From Antedon bifida (Eukaryota > Echinodermata > Crinoidea > Comatulida > Antedonidae), in NCBI GenBank assembly GCA_963402885.1, contig OY727093.1:31185409-31249408 (forward strand): 64,000 bases of DNA, written 5' to 3'. A model generated the notes under the pieces. That model did not search any database. It was not told where the DNA came from and was given only the letters and a program-made list of their open reading frames with translations. This document shows, piece after piece, positions 51,601 through 64,000 of this stretch. How positions within the stretch are numbered: position 1 is the stretch's first letter; every line of letters begins with the position of its first letter. Made by a program: the position numbers and the translations under genes.

Positions 51601-53232
51601 AAGAGAAGAGGTCCAAAGTGGCTTGGTGCTACACATTGTGAAGAACTTCAGTATGTGTTTGGTTGGAATTTTAATCCTGCACTTGAACGACGTTACCAGC
51701 AGACAGATGAGGAAATAGAAATATCAGTTCAGTTTATGCGTTATTGGACAAACTTTGCCAAATATGGGTAAGATTAAAATATTTATATTTATTCCAGCAC
51801 CATTTTCAAAATTATCATTTTTTGTTGTTGACCATATTTAATGAGGGTGATCCATCCAACAATTGCTGATCATTAGGGACCCTTAGAGGTTCACAAGACA
51901 AACATATACACAAGATACTCTACATAAACAAAGTCTTATTTGTGTTTGAGTTATATAGTCTTTTTCTTTTCAGAGACCCGAATGGTTTAGCGAATGCAAC
52001 TTCAGCGTACCCCGAATGGCCATTATTTACAATTCCTAACTTAGAATACAAGCAACTGGCTCTTGAAATGGACAATAATCGGGCCATGAGAGCAACTGAT
52101 TGCAGCTTTTGGCGAAATAATGCCCCACGACTGGACACTTATTTCGGTAGGTTAATGTATACACAGTGGGGATGTAGTATGTTGGTGACGGGTTGTAGAA
52201 GGTTGGTGACGGAATGTGAAAGGTTGGTGACGGGATGTGGTAGGTTGGTGACGGGATGCGATAGGTTGGTGACGGGTTGCGGCAGGTTGGACGTGACGGG
52301 GTGGAAGGTTGGTGACGGGATGTAGTAGGTTGGTGACGGGGAATGTAGTAGGTTGGTGACGGGGAATGTAGTAGGTTGGTGACGGGATGTAGAAGGTTGG
52401 TGACGGGATGTGGAAGGTTGGTGACGGGATGTGGTAGGTTGGTGACGGGATGTAGTAGGTTGGTGACGGGGAATGTAGTAGGTTGGTGACGGGATGTAGA
52501 AGGTTGGTGACGGGATGTGGAAGGTTGGTGACGGGATGTGGTAGGTTGGTGACGGGATGTGGAAGGTTGGTGACGGGATGTGGTAGGTTGGTGACGGGAT
52601 GTAGTAGGTTGGTGACGGGGAATGTAGTAGGTTGGTGACGGGGAATGTAGTAGGTTGGTGACGGGATGTAGAAGGTTGGTGACGGGATGTGGAAGGTTGG
52701 TGACGGGATGTGGTAGGTTGGTGACGGGATGTGGAAGGTTGGTGACGGGATGTAGTAGGTTGGTGACGGGATGTGGAAGGTTGGTGACGGGATGTGGAAG
52801 GTTGGTGACGGGATGTGGTAGGTTGATGACGGGATGTGGAAGGTTGGTGACGGGATGTAGTAGGTTGGTGACGGGGAATGTAGTAGGTTGGTGACGGGAT
52901 GTGGAAGGTTGGTGACGGGATGTGGAAGGTTGGTGACGGGATGTGGTAGGTTGATGACGGGATGTGGAAGGTTGGTGACGGGATGTAGTAGGTTGGTGAC
53001 GGGTGTTGAAAACTAGTGTCCCTCCCATAAACATATACCCAAATATAATACTTTTATAATATATCTTACAACATAATACTTTAATTCTAACAGATTTTTG
53101 TTTTCTTCATTAGCGGAAATTGATAAACTGCAAAAGGATTGGAGCGAATCATACAACCAATGGAAATATAAAGACATAGCTGATTGGCAGACAGAGTTTG
53201 AAAGTACCAAGCAAAATAATGGGCACTGTTAA
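48689..53232 (+). CDS. Esterase 2: secreted cholinesterase-like enzyme with Ser-Asp-His triad
   Basis: Exons 48689-49045, 49385-49544, 49647-49724, 49945-50063, 50863-51030, 51130-51767, 51974-52146, 53114-53232 close as 603 residues. Exon number and phases match esterase 1, so the two are tandem paralogues. The signal peptide is [17 protein letters not shown]. Motifs: [17 protein letters not shown] (IDVYRGIPF), [17 protein letters not shown] in the oxyanion hole (the cholinesterase-style YGG; esterase 1 has HGG), FGQSAG with Ser213, NYDDG where the acid is Asp340 in place of Glu, and GATHCEE with His463. The tail has QKDW, QWKY, ADW and a final Cys, again like the acetylcholinesterase WAT peptide. 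The choline-binding Trp position is Thr (EQTNPN). The substrate is unknown. Confidence 0.9.
49195..49319 (+). mobile_element. MITE family M1 copy in esterase 2 intron 1
   Basis: Both ends present; one shortened unit (CTAAATATGGTAGTTTTATG). It fills over a third of this 339-base intron and ends about 65 bases before exon 2. Confidence 0.8.
51835..51905 (-). repeat. LINE 3'-end fragment in esterase 2 intron 6
   Basis: ACCATATTTAATGAGGGTGATCC and CATTAGGGACCC resemble the 3' tail of the LINE at 19720-19850 (ATTTTATGAGGGTGGTCC). Confidence 0.4.
52165..53005 (+). repeat. 20-bp G-rich minisatellite (about 40 copies) in esterase 2 intron 7
   Basis: The unit is AGGTTGGTGACGGGATGTGG with variants (TGTAGA, TGTAGT, GGAATGTAGT, and TTGATGAC in two units). 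Blocks of several variant units recur in the same order, so a higher-order pattern is present. The array starts 20-30 bases after the donor of exon 7 and ends about 110 bases before exon 8. It can be read open in more than one frame, but this is only due to lack of stops in the unit. Confidence 0.95.
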
Positions 53233-53459
53233 TATCAATCTAAGATTGGTATTTTAGTACTGCCATTCAGTTTAGTTTTAGTTTTTCACACAAAACATTT
53301 ACAGAGGAGGAGTGGTTGTGTTATTCTGCCGCTGCATTTCAGAAAGAAACAAGAAAACTTCATCACATCCAGGTGGAATGTCTGAGATGATAGCGCGTCT
53401 TGTACTATTAGTCAGTACAGTTTATACGTATGTTACTTTCTTTGAACCAGAGATTCCGA

Positions 53460-53465
53460 AATAAA
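53460..53465 (+). terminator. Polyadenylation signal of esterase 2
   Basis: AATAAA 227 bases after the TAA stop and 52 bases before the stop of the convergent receptor gene at 53517. The two transcripts must nearly meet or overlap. Confidence 0.5.
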
Positions 53466-53516
53466 AGACTGAATGAATTATTATTACTTCCGTCTTGTTG
53501 ACTTCTTCGTTTCTGT

Positions 53517-54377
53517 TCAAGTAATTTCTTTTTGGATGATCTTGTACGCCAATCTTTTAAAGGCTTTGCGAAATGTTGAATGTATTATTCCGTAAATAAC
53601 TGGGTTCGTTGCTGAATTCAAATAAAACAAAAGTGTCGTTAAGTAATACATAGTTGTACACCGATGTTCTTTGTAATTTTTAAGATGTAAAGCATAGAAT
53701 ATTCCTAATGGTAAAATACAAAGTGTAAAGGACACAAGAATTATAGCAGTCATCCGCGTAGCTTTACTGTTGTGACCTTTGACCCCTGTAACTGACGCAA
53801 TTCGACGTTCTGATCTTCTAGCTTCAAGAAATATACGAACATGGCAGGTGAGCAGTATTATGTACATGGTTATTATGACAATTGTCATAGCCAACAAATC
53901 ATCACTTCCATGCGTATACAATGAAATGTATATAATTGTACCAGAAACGACTATTGACGCAATCCAAAAACAAATGAATGACATTCTAACAAAATTACTA
54001 TCCATTTTTCTTGTGTAGTGAAATGGATAGAATATAGCAAAGTACCTTTCGCCAGCCAATGCAATATGATGATACATAGCAAATGAATTTGGTATAAAAA
54101 CAGTACGGTATGTTAACATACCAATGGGTGAATCTAAATCAAATATCTGACCAGTTGTCACCCAAACATACGACACCCATATTGCACTAAGAGCTGTCGA
54201 AATATCAACTAATGATAAACTGGCAAGGAAAAGGTAACATGGCTTCTGAAGTTCAGTTGTTGAATATACAGCATATACAACAGCAACATTTCCCATTAAA
54301 GTAAATACTGTAATAGTGTTCTGTATAACGTAGAAAAATACAGAAAATTCACAAAGAATATGTGTTTCGTTACTCAT
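53517..54377 (-). CDS. Rhodopsin-type 7TM receptor 1 (intronless)
   Basis: 286 residues in one exon. N-terminal NET glycosylation site; TM1 GNVAVVYAV; TM2 LASLSLVD; ERY at the TM3 end (GERYFAIFYPFHY); TM6 without the usual CWxP; TM7 NSATNPVIYG, the NPxxY motif; then STFRKAFKRL as helix 8. There is no Cys at the top of TM3 and none in the short second outer loop, so the common disulfide is absent, as in melanocortin, cannabinoid and S1P receptors. The ligand is unknown. It is convergent with esterase 2. The closest relatives are the receptors at 55568 and 57603. Confidence 0.85.
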   Translation of the reverse strand: MSNETHILCEFSVFFYVIQNTITVFTLMGNVAVVYAVYSTTELQKPCYLFLASLSLVDISTALSAIWVSYVWVTTGQIFDLDSPIGMLTYRTVFIPNSFAMYHHIALAGERYFAIFYPFHYTRKMDSNFVRMSFICFWIASIVVSGTIIYISLYTHGSDDLLAMTIVIITMYIILLTCHVRIFLEARRSERRIASVTGVKGHNSKATRMTAIILVSFTLCILPLGIFYALHLKNYKEHRCTTMYYLTTLLFYLNSATNPVIYGIIHSTFRKAFKRLAYKIIQKEIT

Positions 54378-55022
54378 TTCGTTAGATTCGGTTCAACACA
54401 ATTATCTTACGTAAAATTTGGGAAAAGTATCGTCCTATTTCACCATTTATTGTTACACATCTTAGAAAATCCAGTTTCTATTGGTCACTTTTTGGCCATC
54501 ACTTTTGCAGTTTCGTCGGTAACTCTCGAAAAACGTTTTATGTATGTCTTCCACCTCTGATTCACAATGAGCAGCCTGTTGTTTATCAAATCAAATAGTA
54601 CATGTGGTAGTGTCTGATATGTCGCTAACTCTGCAAACGATTAGCTGACAAACAAGTATTAAATATATATAATGATAGTATGAAAACAGTCGGACTGTTT
54701 CTTTAATTTCATTTTATTAAAACGTCTCATAAATACTTGGAGGTAATAAAAACCTGACACGATTGAACCGAATGTGACTCGGAAGAATGAATCCATCGAT
54801 GAGCACATGGAGTACTTTATTACTTTTGTTTGTTTACAAAATGATCGACAGTATATTTCTCTGAACAAGATCTTTAATTAGTTCAGCTATGAGTTCAAGA
54901 GGAACACAAGTGATTTAATAATACTGTAAATGAGATTTTTCAACAGGCAAAACTAGTGGTAAACTCGAAAGGAAACGTCTATGAAGGTAATTGTAGAAAC
55001 TCGATATACGTCAAGCCTGAAA

Positions 55023-55030
55023 TATAAATA
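55023..55030 (+). promoter_or_regulatory. TATA box of the first decapitated esterase copy
   Basis: TATAAATA, with the same surroundings as 59451-59458 upstream of esterase 3 (GATGGGGGCATAATGCTA against GATGTGTATAATGCTA). About 155 bases before the dead exon's ATG. Confidence 0.55.
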
Positions 55031-55179
55031 GATGGGGGCATAATGCTATATGAACAGATTACGGTAGTCATTAACTATCTGTTCAGATAGTATATTAGTA
55101 TTTATTGGGTAAAACTATTATTATCAGGGTCATTGTACAATTTGCTGTTGTATGTGATAACATACATAAACTGAAAAAC

Positions 55180-55312
55180 AATGAATGTCAAATGTGTGTT
55201 TTGATTCTATAATTCTAACAACAGTGACGTCAAAAACTGTCACTACAAACTCAAGAAGGATCACTGTGACTAGTATAATATTCGAAGAGAATAAATATAT
55301 TAACAAGAGTGT
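55180..55312 (+). pseudogene. Decapitated esterase exon 1, copy A
   Basis: The sequence aligns with the start of esterase 3 exon 1 (TTVTSKTVTTNS, FEENKYINKSV). A small deletion after ATGAATGTCAAATG shifts the frame and brings a TGA after seven codons. The similarity stops right after INKSV, where the working gene continues into IDVYRG. No other esterase exon follows before the receptor. Confidence 0.8.
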
Positions 55313-55567
55313 AATATATCAATCTTTAGTTTTATTTTTTCCACACAAAAACATGTTCAGTGGAGGAGTCAAGATCTACTTCAGTAATTGAGCGTATATG
55401 CATTGCATCTGTAACACTATTGTCCGTAAGCCTACTCTGTAATCAGTACTGTCTGTAATTCAGATCAACGGAAATTTTTTCTCACTTATAGTGCCTGTAT
55501 AAATCATCATCAATAAGCCACATTTTTGCTGCCGTCTTTTTGAATTCTTCGTTTCTGTTCATGTAAT

Positions 55568-56425
55568 TTATTTTTGGACTATCTTGTACGCTAATCTTTT
55601 AAAGGCTTTGCGAAATGTTGAATGTATTATTCCGTAAATAACTGGGTTCGTTGCTGAATTCAAATAAAACAAAAGTGTCGTTAAGTAATACATAGTTGTA
55701 CACCGATGTTCTTTGTAAGTTTTAAGATGTAAAGCATAGAATATTCCTACTGGTAAAATGCAAATTGTAAAGGACACAAGAATTATAGCAGTCATCCGTG
55801 TAGCTTTACTGTTGTGACCGTTGACCCCTGTAACTGACGCAATTCGACGTTCTGATCTTCTAGCTTCAAGAAATATACGAACATGACAGATGATCAGTAT
55901 TATGTACATGGTTATTATGCCAATTGTTTTAGCCAACAACCTTTCACTTTCATATGTAGGCCTATATAAAAAAATGTACATAATTGTACAAGAAAGTACA
56001 ATTGACACCGTCCAAAAACAAACTAATGAGATTCTAACAAAGTTCCTATCAACTTTCCTTGCGTAGTGAAATGGATAGAATATAGCAAAGTACCTTTCAC
56101 CAGCCAATGCAATATGATGATACATAGTAAATGAATATGGTATAAAAACAGTACGATATGTTAACATTCCAATGCTAGAATCTAAATCAAATATCTGACC
56201 AGTTGTCACCCAAACATACGACACCCATATTGCACTAAGAGCTGTCGAAATATCAACTAATGATAAACTGGCAAGGAAAAGGTAACATGGCTTCTGAAGT
56301 TCAGTTGTTGAATATACAGCATATACAACAGCAACATTTCCCATTAAAGTAAATACTGTAATAGTGTTCTGTATAACGTAGAAAAATACGGAAAATTCAC
56401 AAAGAATATAAGTTTCGTTACTCAT
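55568..56425 (-). CDS. Rhodopsin-type 7TM receptor 2 (intronless, mosaic)
   Basis: 285 residues with the same layout as receptor 1 (GNVAVVYAV, ERYFAIFYPFHY, NPVIYG). The first third matches receptor 1 (DSSIGMLTYRTVFIP), while TM4 (ARKVDRNFVRISLVCFW) and the TM6-TM7 part (CILPVGIFYALHLKTYKEH) match receptor 3. The second outer loop is unlike both (RPTYESERLL). A TAA replaces the GAA codon seen in the other two, so the last three residues (EIT) are lost. The gene looks intact otherwise. Confidence 0.85.
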   Translation of the reverse strand: MSNETYILCEFSVFFYVIQNTITVFTLMGNVAVVYAVYSTTELQKPCYLFLASLSLVDISTALSAIWVSYVWVTTGQIFDLDSSIGMLTYRTVFIPYSFTMYHHIALAGERYFAIFYPFHYARKVDRNFVRISLVCFWTVSIVLSCTIMYIFLYRPTYESERLLAKTIGIITMYIILIICHVRIFLEARRSERRIASVTGVNGHNSKATRMTAIILVSFTICILPVGIFYALHLKTYKEHRCTTMYYLTTLLFYLNSATNPVIYGIIHSTFRKAFKRLAYKIVQK

Positions 56426-57070
56426 TTCGTTAGATTCGGTTCAACACAATTATCTTACGTAAAATTTGGGAAAAGTATCGTCCTATTTCACCATTTATTG
56501 TTACACATCTTAGAAAATCCAGTTTCTATTGGTCACTTTTTGGCCATCACTTTTGCAGTTTCGTCGGTAACTCTCGAAAAACGTTTTATGTATGTCTTCC
56601 ACCTCTGATTCACAATGAGCAGCCTGTTGTTTATCAAATCAAATAGTACATGTGGTAGTGTCTGATATGTCGCTAACTCTGCAAACGATTAGCTGACAAA
56701 CAAGTATTAAATATATATAATGATAGTATGAAAACAGTCGGACTGTTTCTTTAATTTCATTTTATTAAAACGTCTCATAAATACTTGGAGGTAATAAAAA
56801 CCTGACACGATTGAACCGAATGTGACTCGGAAGAATGAATCCATCGATGAGCACATGGAGTACTTTATTACTTTTGTTTGTTTACAAAATGATCGACAGT
56901 ATATTTCTCTGAACAAGATCTTTAATTAGTTCAGCTATGAGTTCAAGAGGAACACAAGTGATTTAATAATACTGTAAATGAGATTTTTCAACAGGCAAAA
57001 CTAGTGGTAAACTCGAAAGGAAACGTCTATGAAGGTAATTGTAGAAACTCGATATACGTCAAGCCTGAAA

Positions 57071-57078
57071 TATAAATA
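57071..57078 (+). promoter_or_regulatory. TATA box of the second decapitated esterase copy
   Basis: TATAAATA, in the same context as 55023 and 59451. Confidence 0.55.
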
Positions 57079-57227
57079 GATGGGGGCATAATGCTATATG
57101 AACAGATTACGGTAGTCATTAACTATCTGTTCAGATAGTATATTAGTATTTATTGGGTAAAACTATTATTATCAGGGTCATTGTACAATTTGCTGTTGTA
57201 TGTGATAACATACATAAACTGAAAAAC

Positions 57228-57360
57228 AATGAATGTCAAATGTGTGTTTTGATTCTATAATTCTAACAACAGTGACGTCAAAAACTGTCACTACAAACTC
57301 AAGAAGGATCACTGTGACTAGTATAATATTCGAAGAGAATAAATATATTAACAAGAGTGT
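57228..57360 (+). pseudogene. Decapitated esterase exon 1, copy B
   Basis: Same as copy A at 55180, with the same frame-breaking deletion and the same end after INKSV, so both derive from one already broken copy. Confidence 0.8.
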
Positions 57361-57602
57361 AATATATCAATCTCTAGTTTTATTTTTCCACACAAAAATA
57401 TGTTCAGTGGAGGAGTCAAGATCTACTTCAGTAATTGAGCGTATATGCATTGCATCTGTAACACTATTGTCCGTAAGCCTACTCTGTAATCAGTACTGTC
57501 TGTTCAGATCAACGGAAATTTTTTCTCACTTATAGTGCCTGTATAAATAATCATCAATAAGCCACATTTTTGCTGCCGTCTTTTTGAATTCTTCGTTTCT
57601 GT

Positions 57603-58463
57603 TCATGTAATTTCTTTTTGGACTATCTTGTACGCCAATCTTTTAAAGGCTTTACGAAAAGTTGAATGTATTACTCCGTAAATAACTGGGTTCGTTGCTG
57701 AATTCAAATAAAACAAAAGTGTCGTTAAGTAATACATAGTTGTACACCGATGTTCTTTGTAAGTTTTAAGATGTAAAGCATAGAATATTCCTACTGGTAA
57801 AATGCAAATTGTAAAGGACACAAGAATTATAGCAGTCATCCGCGTAGCTTTACTGTTGTGACCTTTGACCCCTGTAACTGACGCAATTCGACGTTCTGAT
57901 CTTCTAGCTTCAAGAAATATACGAACATGGCAGATGATCACTATTGTATATATGGTTATTATACAAATTGTAATAACCAATAAATAATCACTTTCATATG
58001 CATATAAAGAAATGTACATAAGTGTACCAGAAAGTACAATTGACACCGTCCAAAAACAAACTAATGAGATTCTAACAAAGTTCCTATCAACCTTTCTTGC
58101 GTAGTGAAATGGATAGAATATAGCAAAGTACCTTTCACCAGCCAATGTAATATGATGAAACATAGTAAATGAATATGGTATCGAAACAGTATGATATGTT
58201 AACATTCCGCTTCGTGAATTCAAATCAAATATCTGACCAGTTGTCACCCAAACATACGACACCCATATTGCAGTAAAAGCTGTCGAAATATCAACTAATG
58301 ACAAACTGGCAAGGAAAAGGTAACATGGCTTCTGAAGTTCAGTTGTTGAATATACGGCGTATACAACAGCAACATTTCCTATTAAAGTAAATACCGTAAT
58401 AGTATTCTGTATAACGTAGAAAAATACAGAAAATTCACAAAGAATATGTGTTTCGTTACTCAT
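57603..58463 (-). CDS. Rhodopsin-type 7TM receptor 3 (intronless)
   Basis: 286 residues; NET site, TM1 GNVAVVYAV, ERYFAIFYPFHY, NPVIYG, C-terminal IVQKEIT. The first outer region differs from the others (LNSRSGMLTYHTVSIP), as do ECL2-TM5 (AYESDYLLVITICIIT). No Cys at the top of TM3. Its 5' flank is not the duplicated block: a 21-bp minisatellite lies directly upstream, and the upstream ORF ends in an ATGA overlap with the receptor start. Confidence 0.85.
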   Translation of the reverse strand: MSNETHILCEFSVFFYVIQNTITVFTLIGNVAVVYAVYSTTELQKPCYLFLASLSLVDISTAFTAIWVSYVWVTTGQIFDLNSRSGMLTYHTVSIPYSFTMFHHITLAGERYFAIFYPFHYARKVDRNFVRISLVCFWTVSIVLSGTLMYISLYAYESDYLLVITICIITIYTIVIICHVRIFLEARRSERRIASVTGVKGHNSKATRMTAIILVSFTICILPVGIFYALHLKTYKEHRCTTMYYLTTLLFYLNSATNPVIYGVIHSTFRKAFKRLAYKIVQKEIT

Positions 58464-58481
58464 TTCTCTGTATTTAAGCGG

Positions 58482-58745
58482 TCAGTCCTACCAGAGAAGA
58501 ACAAGTTTTCACCAGAGAAGAACGAGTTTTCACCAGAGAAGAACAAGTTTTCACCATAAAAGAACAAGTTTTCACCAGAGAATATCAAGTTTTCACCAGA
58601 GAAGAACAAGTTTTCATCAGAGAAGAACAAGTTCCCACCATAGAATATCAAGTTTTCACCAGAAAAGAACAAGTTTTCATCAGAGAAGAACAAGTTCCCA
58701 CCATAGAAGAACAAGTTTCCACTAGAGAAGAACAAGTTTCATCAG
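58482..58745 (-). repeat. 21-bp minisatellite directly upstream of receptor 3
   Basis: About 12 copies of ACCAGAGAAGAACAAGTTTTC (plus strand), with variants such as ACCATAGAATATC. Because 21 is a multiple of three, the minus strand stays open as heptads NLFFSGE. The resulting 91-codon frame (58460-58735) ends at 58460, overlapping the receptor's ATG by 4 bases. Confidence 0.9.
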
Positions 58746-59450
58746 TATTCGGCACAATTTCGTTTGGCAAAGTACAGTATCAGCATCCAATTTCGATTGG
58801 TCACTTGGCCATAACTTTTGCAGTTTTTTGGTAACTTTGGTAACAAACGTTTGTATTTCGTTCACACACCGTGTCACACAGATAGCAGCTTTTTTTCAAA
58901 TCAAGTATTGAGTACAAGTTGTAGTTTCTGATCTGATGTCGGTAACTCTGTTGCTGTGGCTTTATTAGGTGACAGACAATCATTGAACTAATAATAGTAT
59001 GAAATATGATACAACAGTGGGATCGTATCTTTAATATCTTTTCATTAAAACATCTTACATAATTACTAAAAGATAATTAAAACTGACACGAATAAACCGA
59101 ATGTGAGGGATGAGTATCAATCGATGAGCGTACAGTAGTGTTATTACTTTTTTTGCTGTCTATTATAATGATCTATCATATCAAATGCTATCGATTATTT
59201 AAATATTACTCTGACCAAGATTCTTTTATTATTTCAGCCATGAATTAAGAGGAACACAATAATGTTTGTTTATGTAAATTAATAAGAACTGACAATGAGA
59301 TTTTACAAAATTCAGAAAGTTGAGTAAAGCCAAACTAGTAGGAAACTCTAAAGTAACACGATGAATTGTGAGTGATATAGCAACTATTATTAGATTATGT
59401 GACGTAGTTATAAACGTAATTGTAGAAACTTGATACTTAAAGTCTAAAAA

Positions 59451-59458
59451 TATAAATA
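59451..59458 (+). promoter_or_regulatory. TATA box of esterase 3
   Basis: TATAAATA 166-173 bases before the ATG at 59624. The same box with the same flanks is kept in the two dead copies, which supports it as the esterase 3 promoter. Confidence 0.6.
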
Positions 59459-59623
59459 GATGTGTATAATGCTAATCTGAACTAGATAGTCATTAACTAT
59501 CTGTTTAGATATCATATTAGTATTGTCATTGGGTAAACTTTAAAAACATTATCATCATAATCATTGTACAAATTGCTGTTGTATGTGATCGATAACATGC
59601 ATAAACTGAAAAACAAAATTACG

Positions 59624-63660
<4,037 letters not shown>

Positions 63661-63696
63661 GTAAAATGTCTGAGATAGATGTCACATATATAAATA

Positions 63697-63800
63697 ATTC
63701 AATTCATTTATTTTCCAGAAGACATATAATACAATCAAAAATACAAACACTGCAAAAAGGAAAACTGACACCGGTCTGGCGGATTGTAGAAAAGTGACGA
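63697..63800. repeat. Possible LINE/SINE 3' tail in esterase 3 intron 5
   Basis: AATTCAATTCATTTATTTTCCAG followed by ACATATAATACAATC resembles the tail-like blocks at 24754 and 31215. The rest of the window (to 64000) shows no further esterase exon. Confidence 0.35.
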
Positions 63801-64000
63801 AGTCACTATGTGAGTACTCTCCTTCTGGTGCAGACGAAAACTTAACAGCAAATGACATTAATTATGATGACGTTAAATTAACATCCTATGCCATGACATT
63901 CATATTTTAAACTTCAGGATTCTTCTGCTTTAATCCAGTCGAATTAAACATCAATAAAGACACGACGATCACTTTCAGTTATAGCTTCTTCTCCATAGTT

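Larger units (their letters stand above)
54378..55330. repeat. Recent segmental duplication, copy A (flank plus dead exon)
   Basis: From the receptor 1 start to the truncated esterase exon 1, this stretch matches 56426-57377 with no difference that I could see for about 950 bases. The copies sit 2048 bases apart. Short ORFs inside are the same in both copies and have no family features. Confidence 0.9.
56426..57377. repeat. Recent segmental duplication, copy B
   Basis: Second copy of the block at 54378-55330, spacing 2048 bases. The first differences appear just after the dead exon (CAATCTCTAG against CAATCTTTAG). Confidence 0.9.

Noticed and set aside
52165..53005. CRISPR-like regular repeats
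   Set aside because: The repeats are contiguous, with no unique spacers, lie in an animal intron and vary by small indels. It is a minisatellite.
52036..53034. A 332-codon open frame on the minus strand rich in HQPTTSR/NLPHPVT repeats
   Set aside because: It is the reverse reading of the 20-bp minisatellite. It overlaps esterase 2 exon 7 antisense, and its repeat phase changes frame at each indel, so it shows no sign of coding selection.
54659..56916. Two identical 69-codon frames (54659-54868 and 56707-56916)
   Set aside because: Identity is explained by the recent segmental duplication that covers the non-coding flank as well. There are no family features.
55180..57360. The dead exon copies as working short esterase genes or intron 1 donors
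   Set aside because: The frame is broken early, the sequence ends before the IDVYRG motif, and no further esterase exon lies before the next receptor.

Overview
The window is AT-rich animal genomic DNA. It has intron-rich genes with GT-AG splice sites, a full GLI-type transcription factor, Mutator-like and LINE retroelement remnants, and very many short inverted-repeat elements. The gene set (one GLI2/3-like gene, a small cluster of secreted cholinesterase-like enzymes and tandem intronless rhodopsin-type receptors) suggests a deuterostome invertebrate. An echinoderm is my best guess, but that is inference.

Layout. (1) 1-22,377, minus strand: a GLI zinc-finger gene that I could splice into 12 in-frame coding exons. 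It is open at its 3' end, which lies beyond base 1. Its long first coding intron (13,060-22,280) holds a broken Mutator-like transposase gene (17,704-19,402) and a 5'-truncated LINE with an intact reverse-transcriptase core (19,958-21,361). (2) 22,414-30,093: upstream and intergenic DNA with repeats and a candidate GLI 5' UTR exon. (3) 30,094-40,107, plus strand: a complete 12-exon gene for an extended-SDR (NAD-dependent epimerase/dehydratase-like) protein of 361 residues; its introns are crowded with one miniature inverted-repeat family. (4) 42,866-47,821 and 48,689-53,232, plus strand: two complete 8-exon cholinesterase/carboxylesterase-like genes (608 and 603 residues), each ending in a Trp-rich tail like the acetylcholinesterase tetramerisation peptide. 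(5) 53,500-64,000: a third esterase gene (exons 1-5 present, the rest beyond the window) interleaved with four intronless 7TM receptor genes on the minus strand. One receptor lies antisense inside intron 1 of the esterase. Two decapitated copies of the esterase promoter plus exon 1 lie between the other receptors, so an esterase first exon and a receptor have been duplicated together.

The GLI gene is a Hedgehog-pathway transcription factor: Sufu-binding motif, five C2H2 fingers and a run of PKA-type RRxS sites are all visible. The esterases look secreted and keep a Ser-acid-His triad (seen fully in the two complete genes), but they lack the choline-binding Trp of acetylcholinesterase, so their substrate is open. 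The receptors lack the usual TM3-ECL2 disulfide. Whether the esterase products and receptors work together is untested; their joint duplication is what the sequence shows.

All exon boundaries were derived by reading splice sites and checking that phases close across each gene. No database search was possible, so family names rest on recognised motifs.
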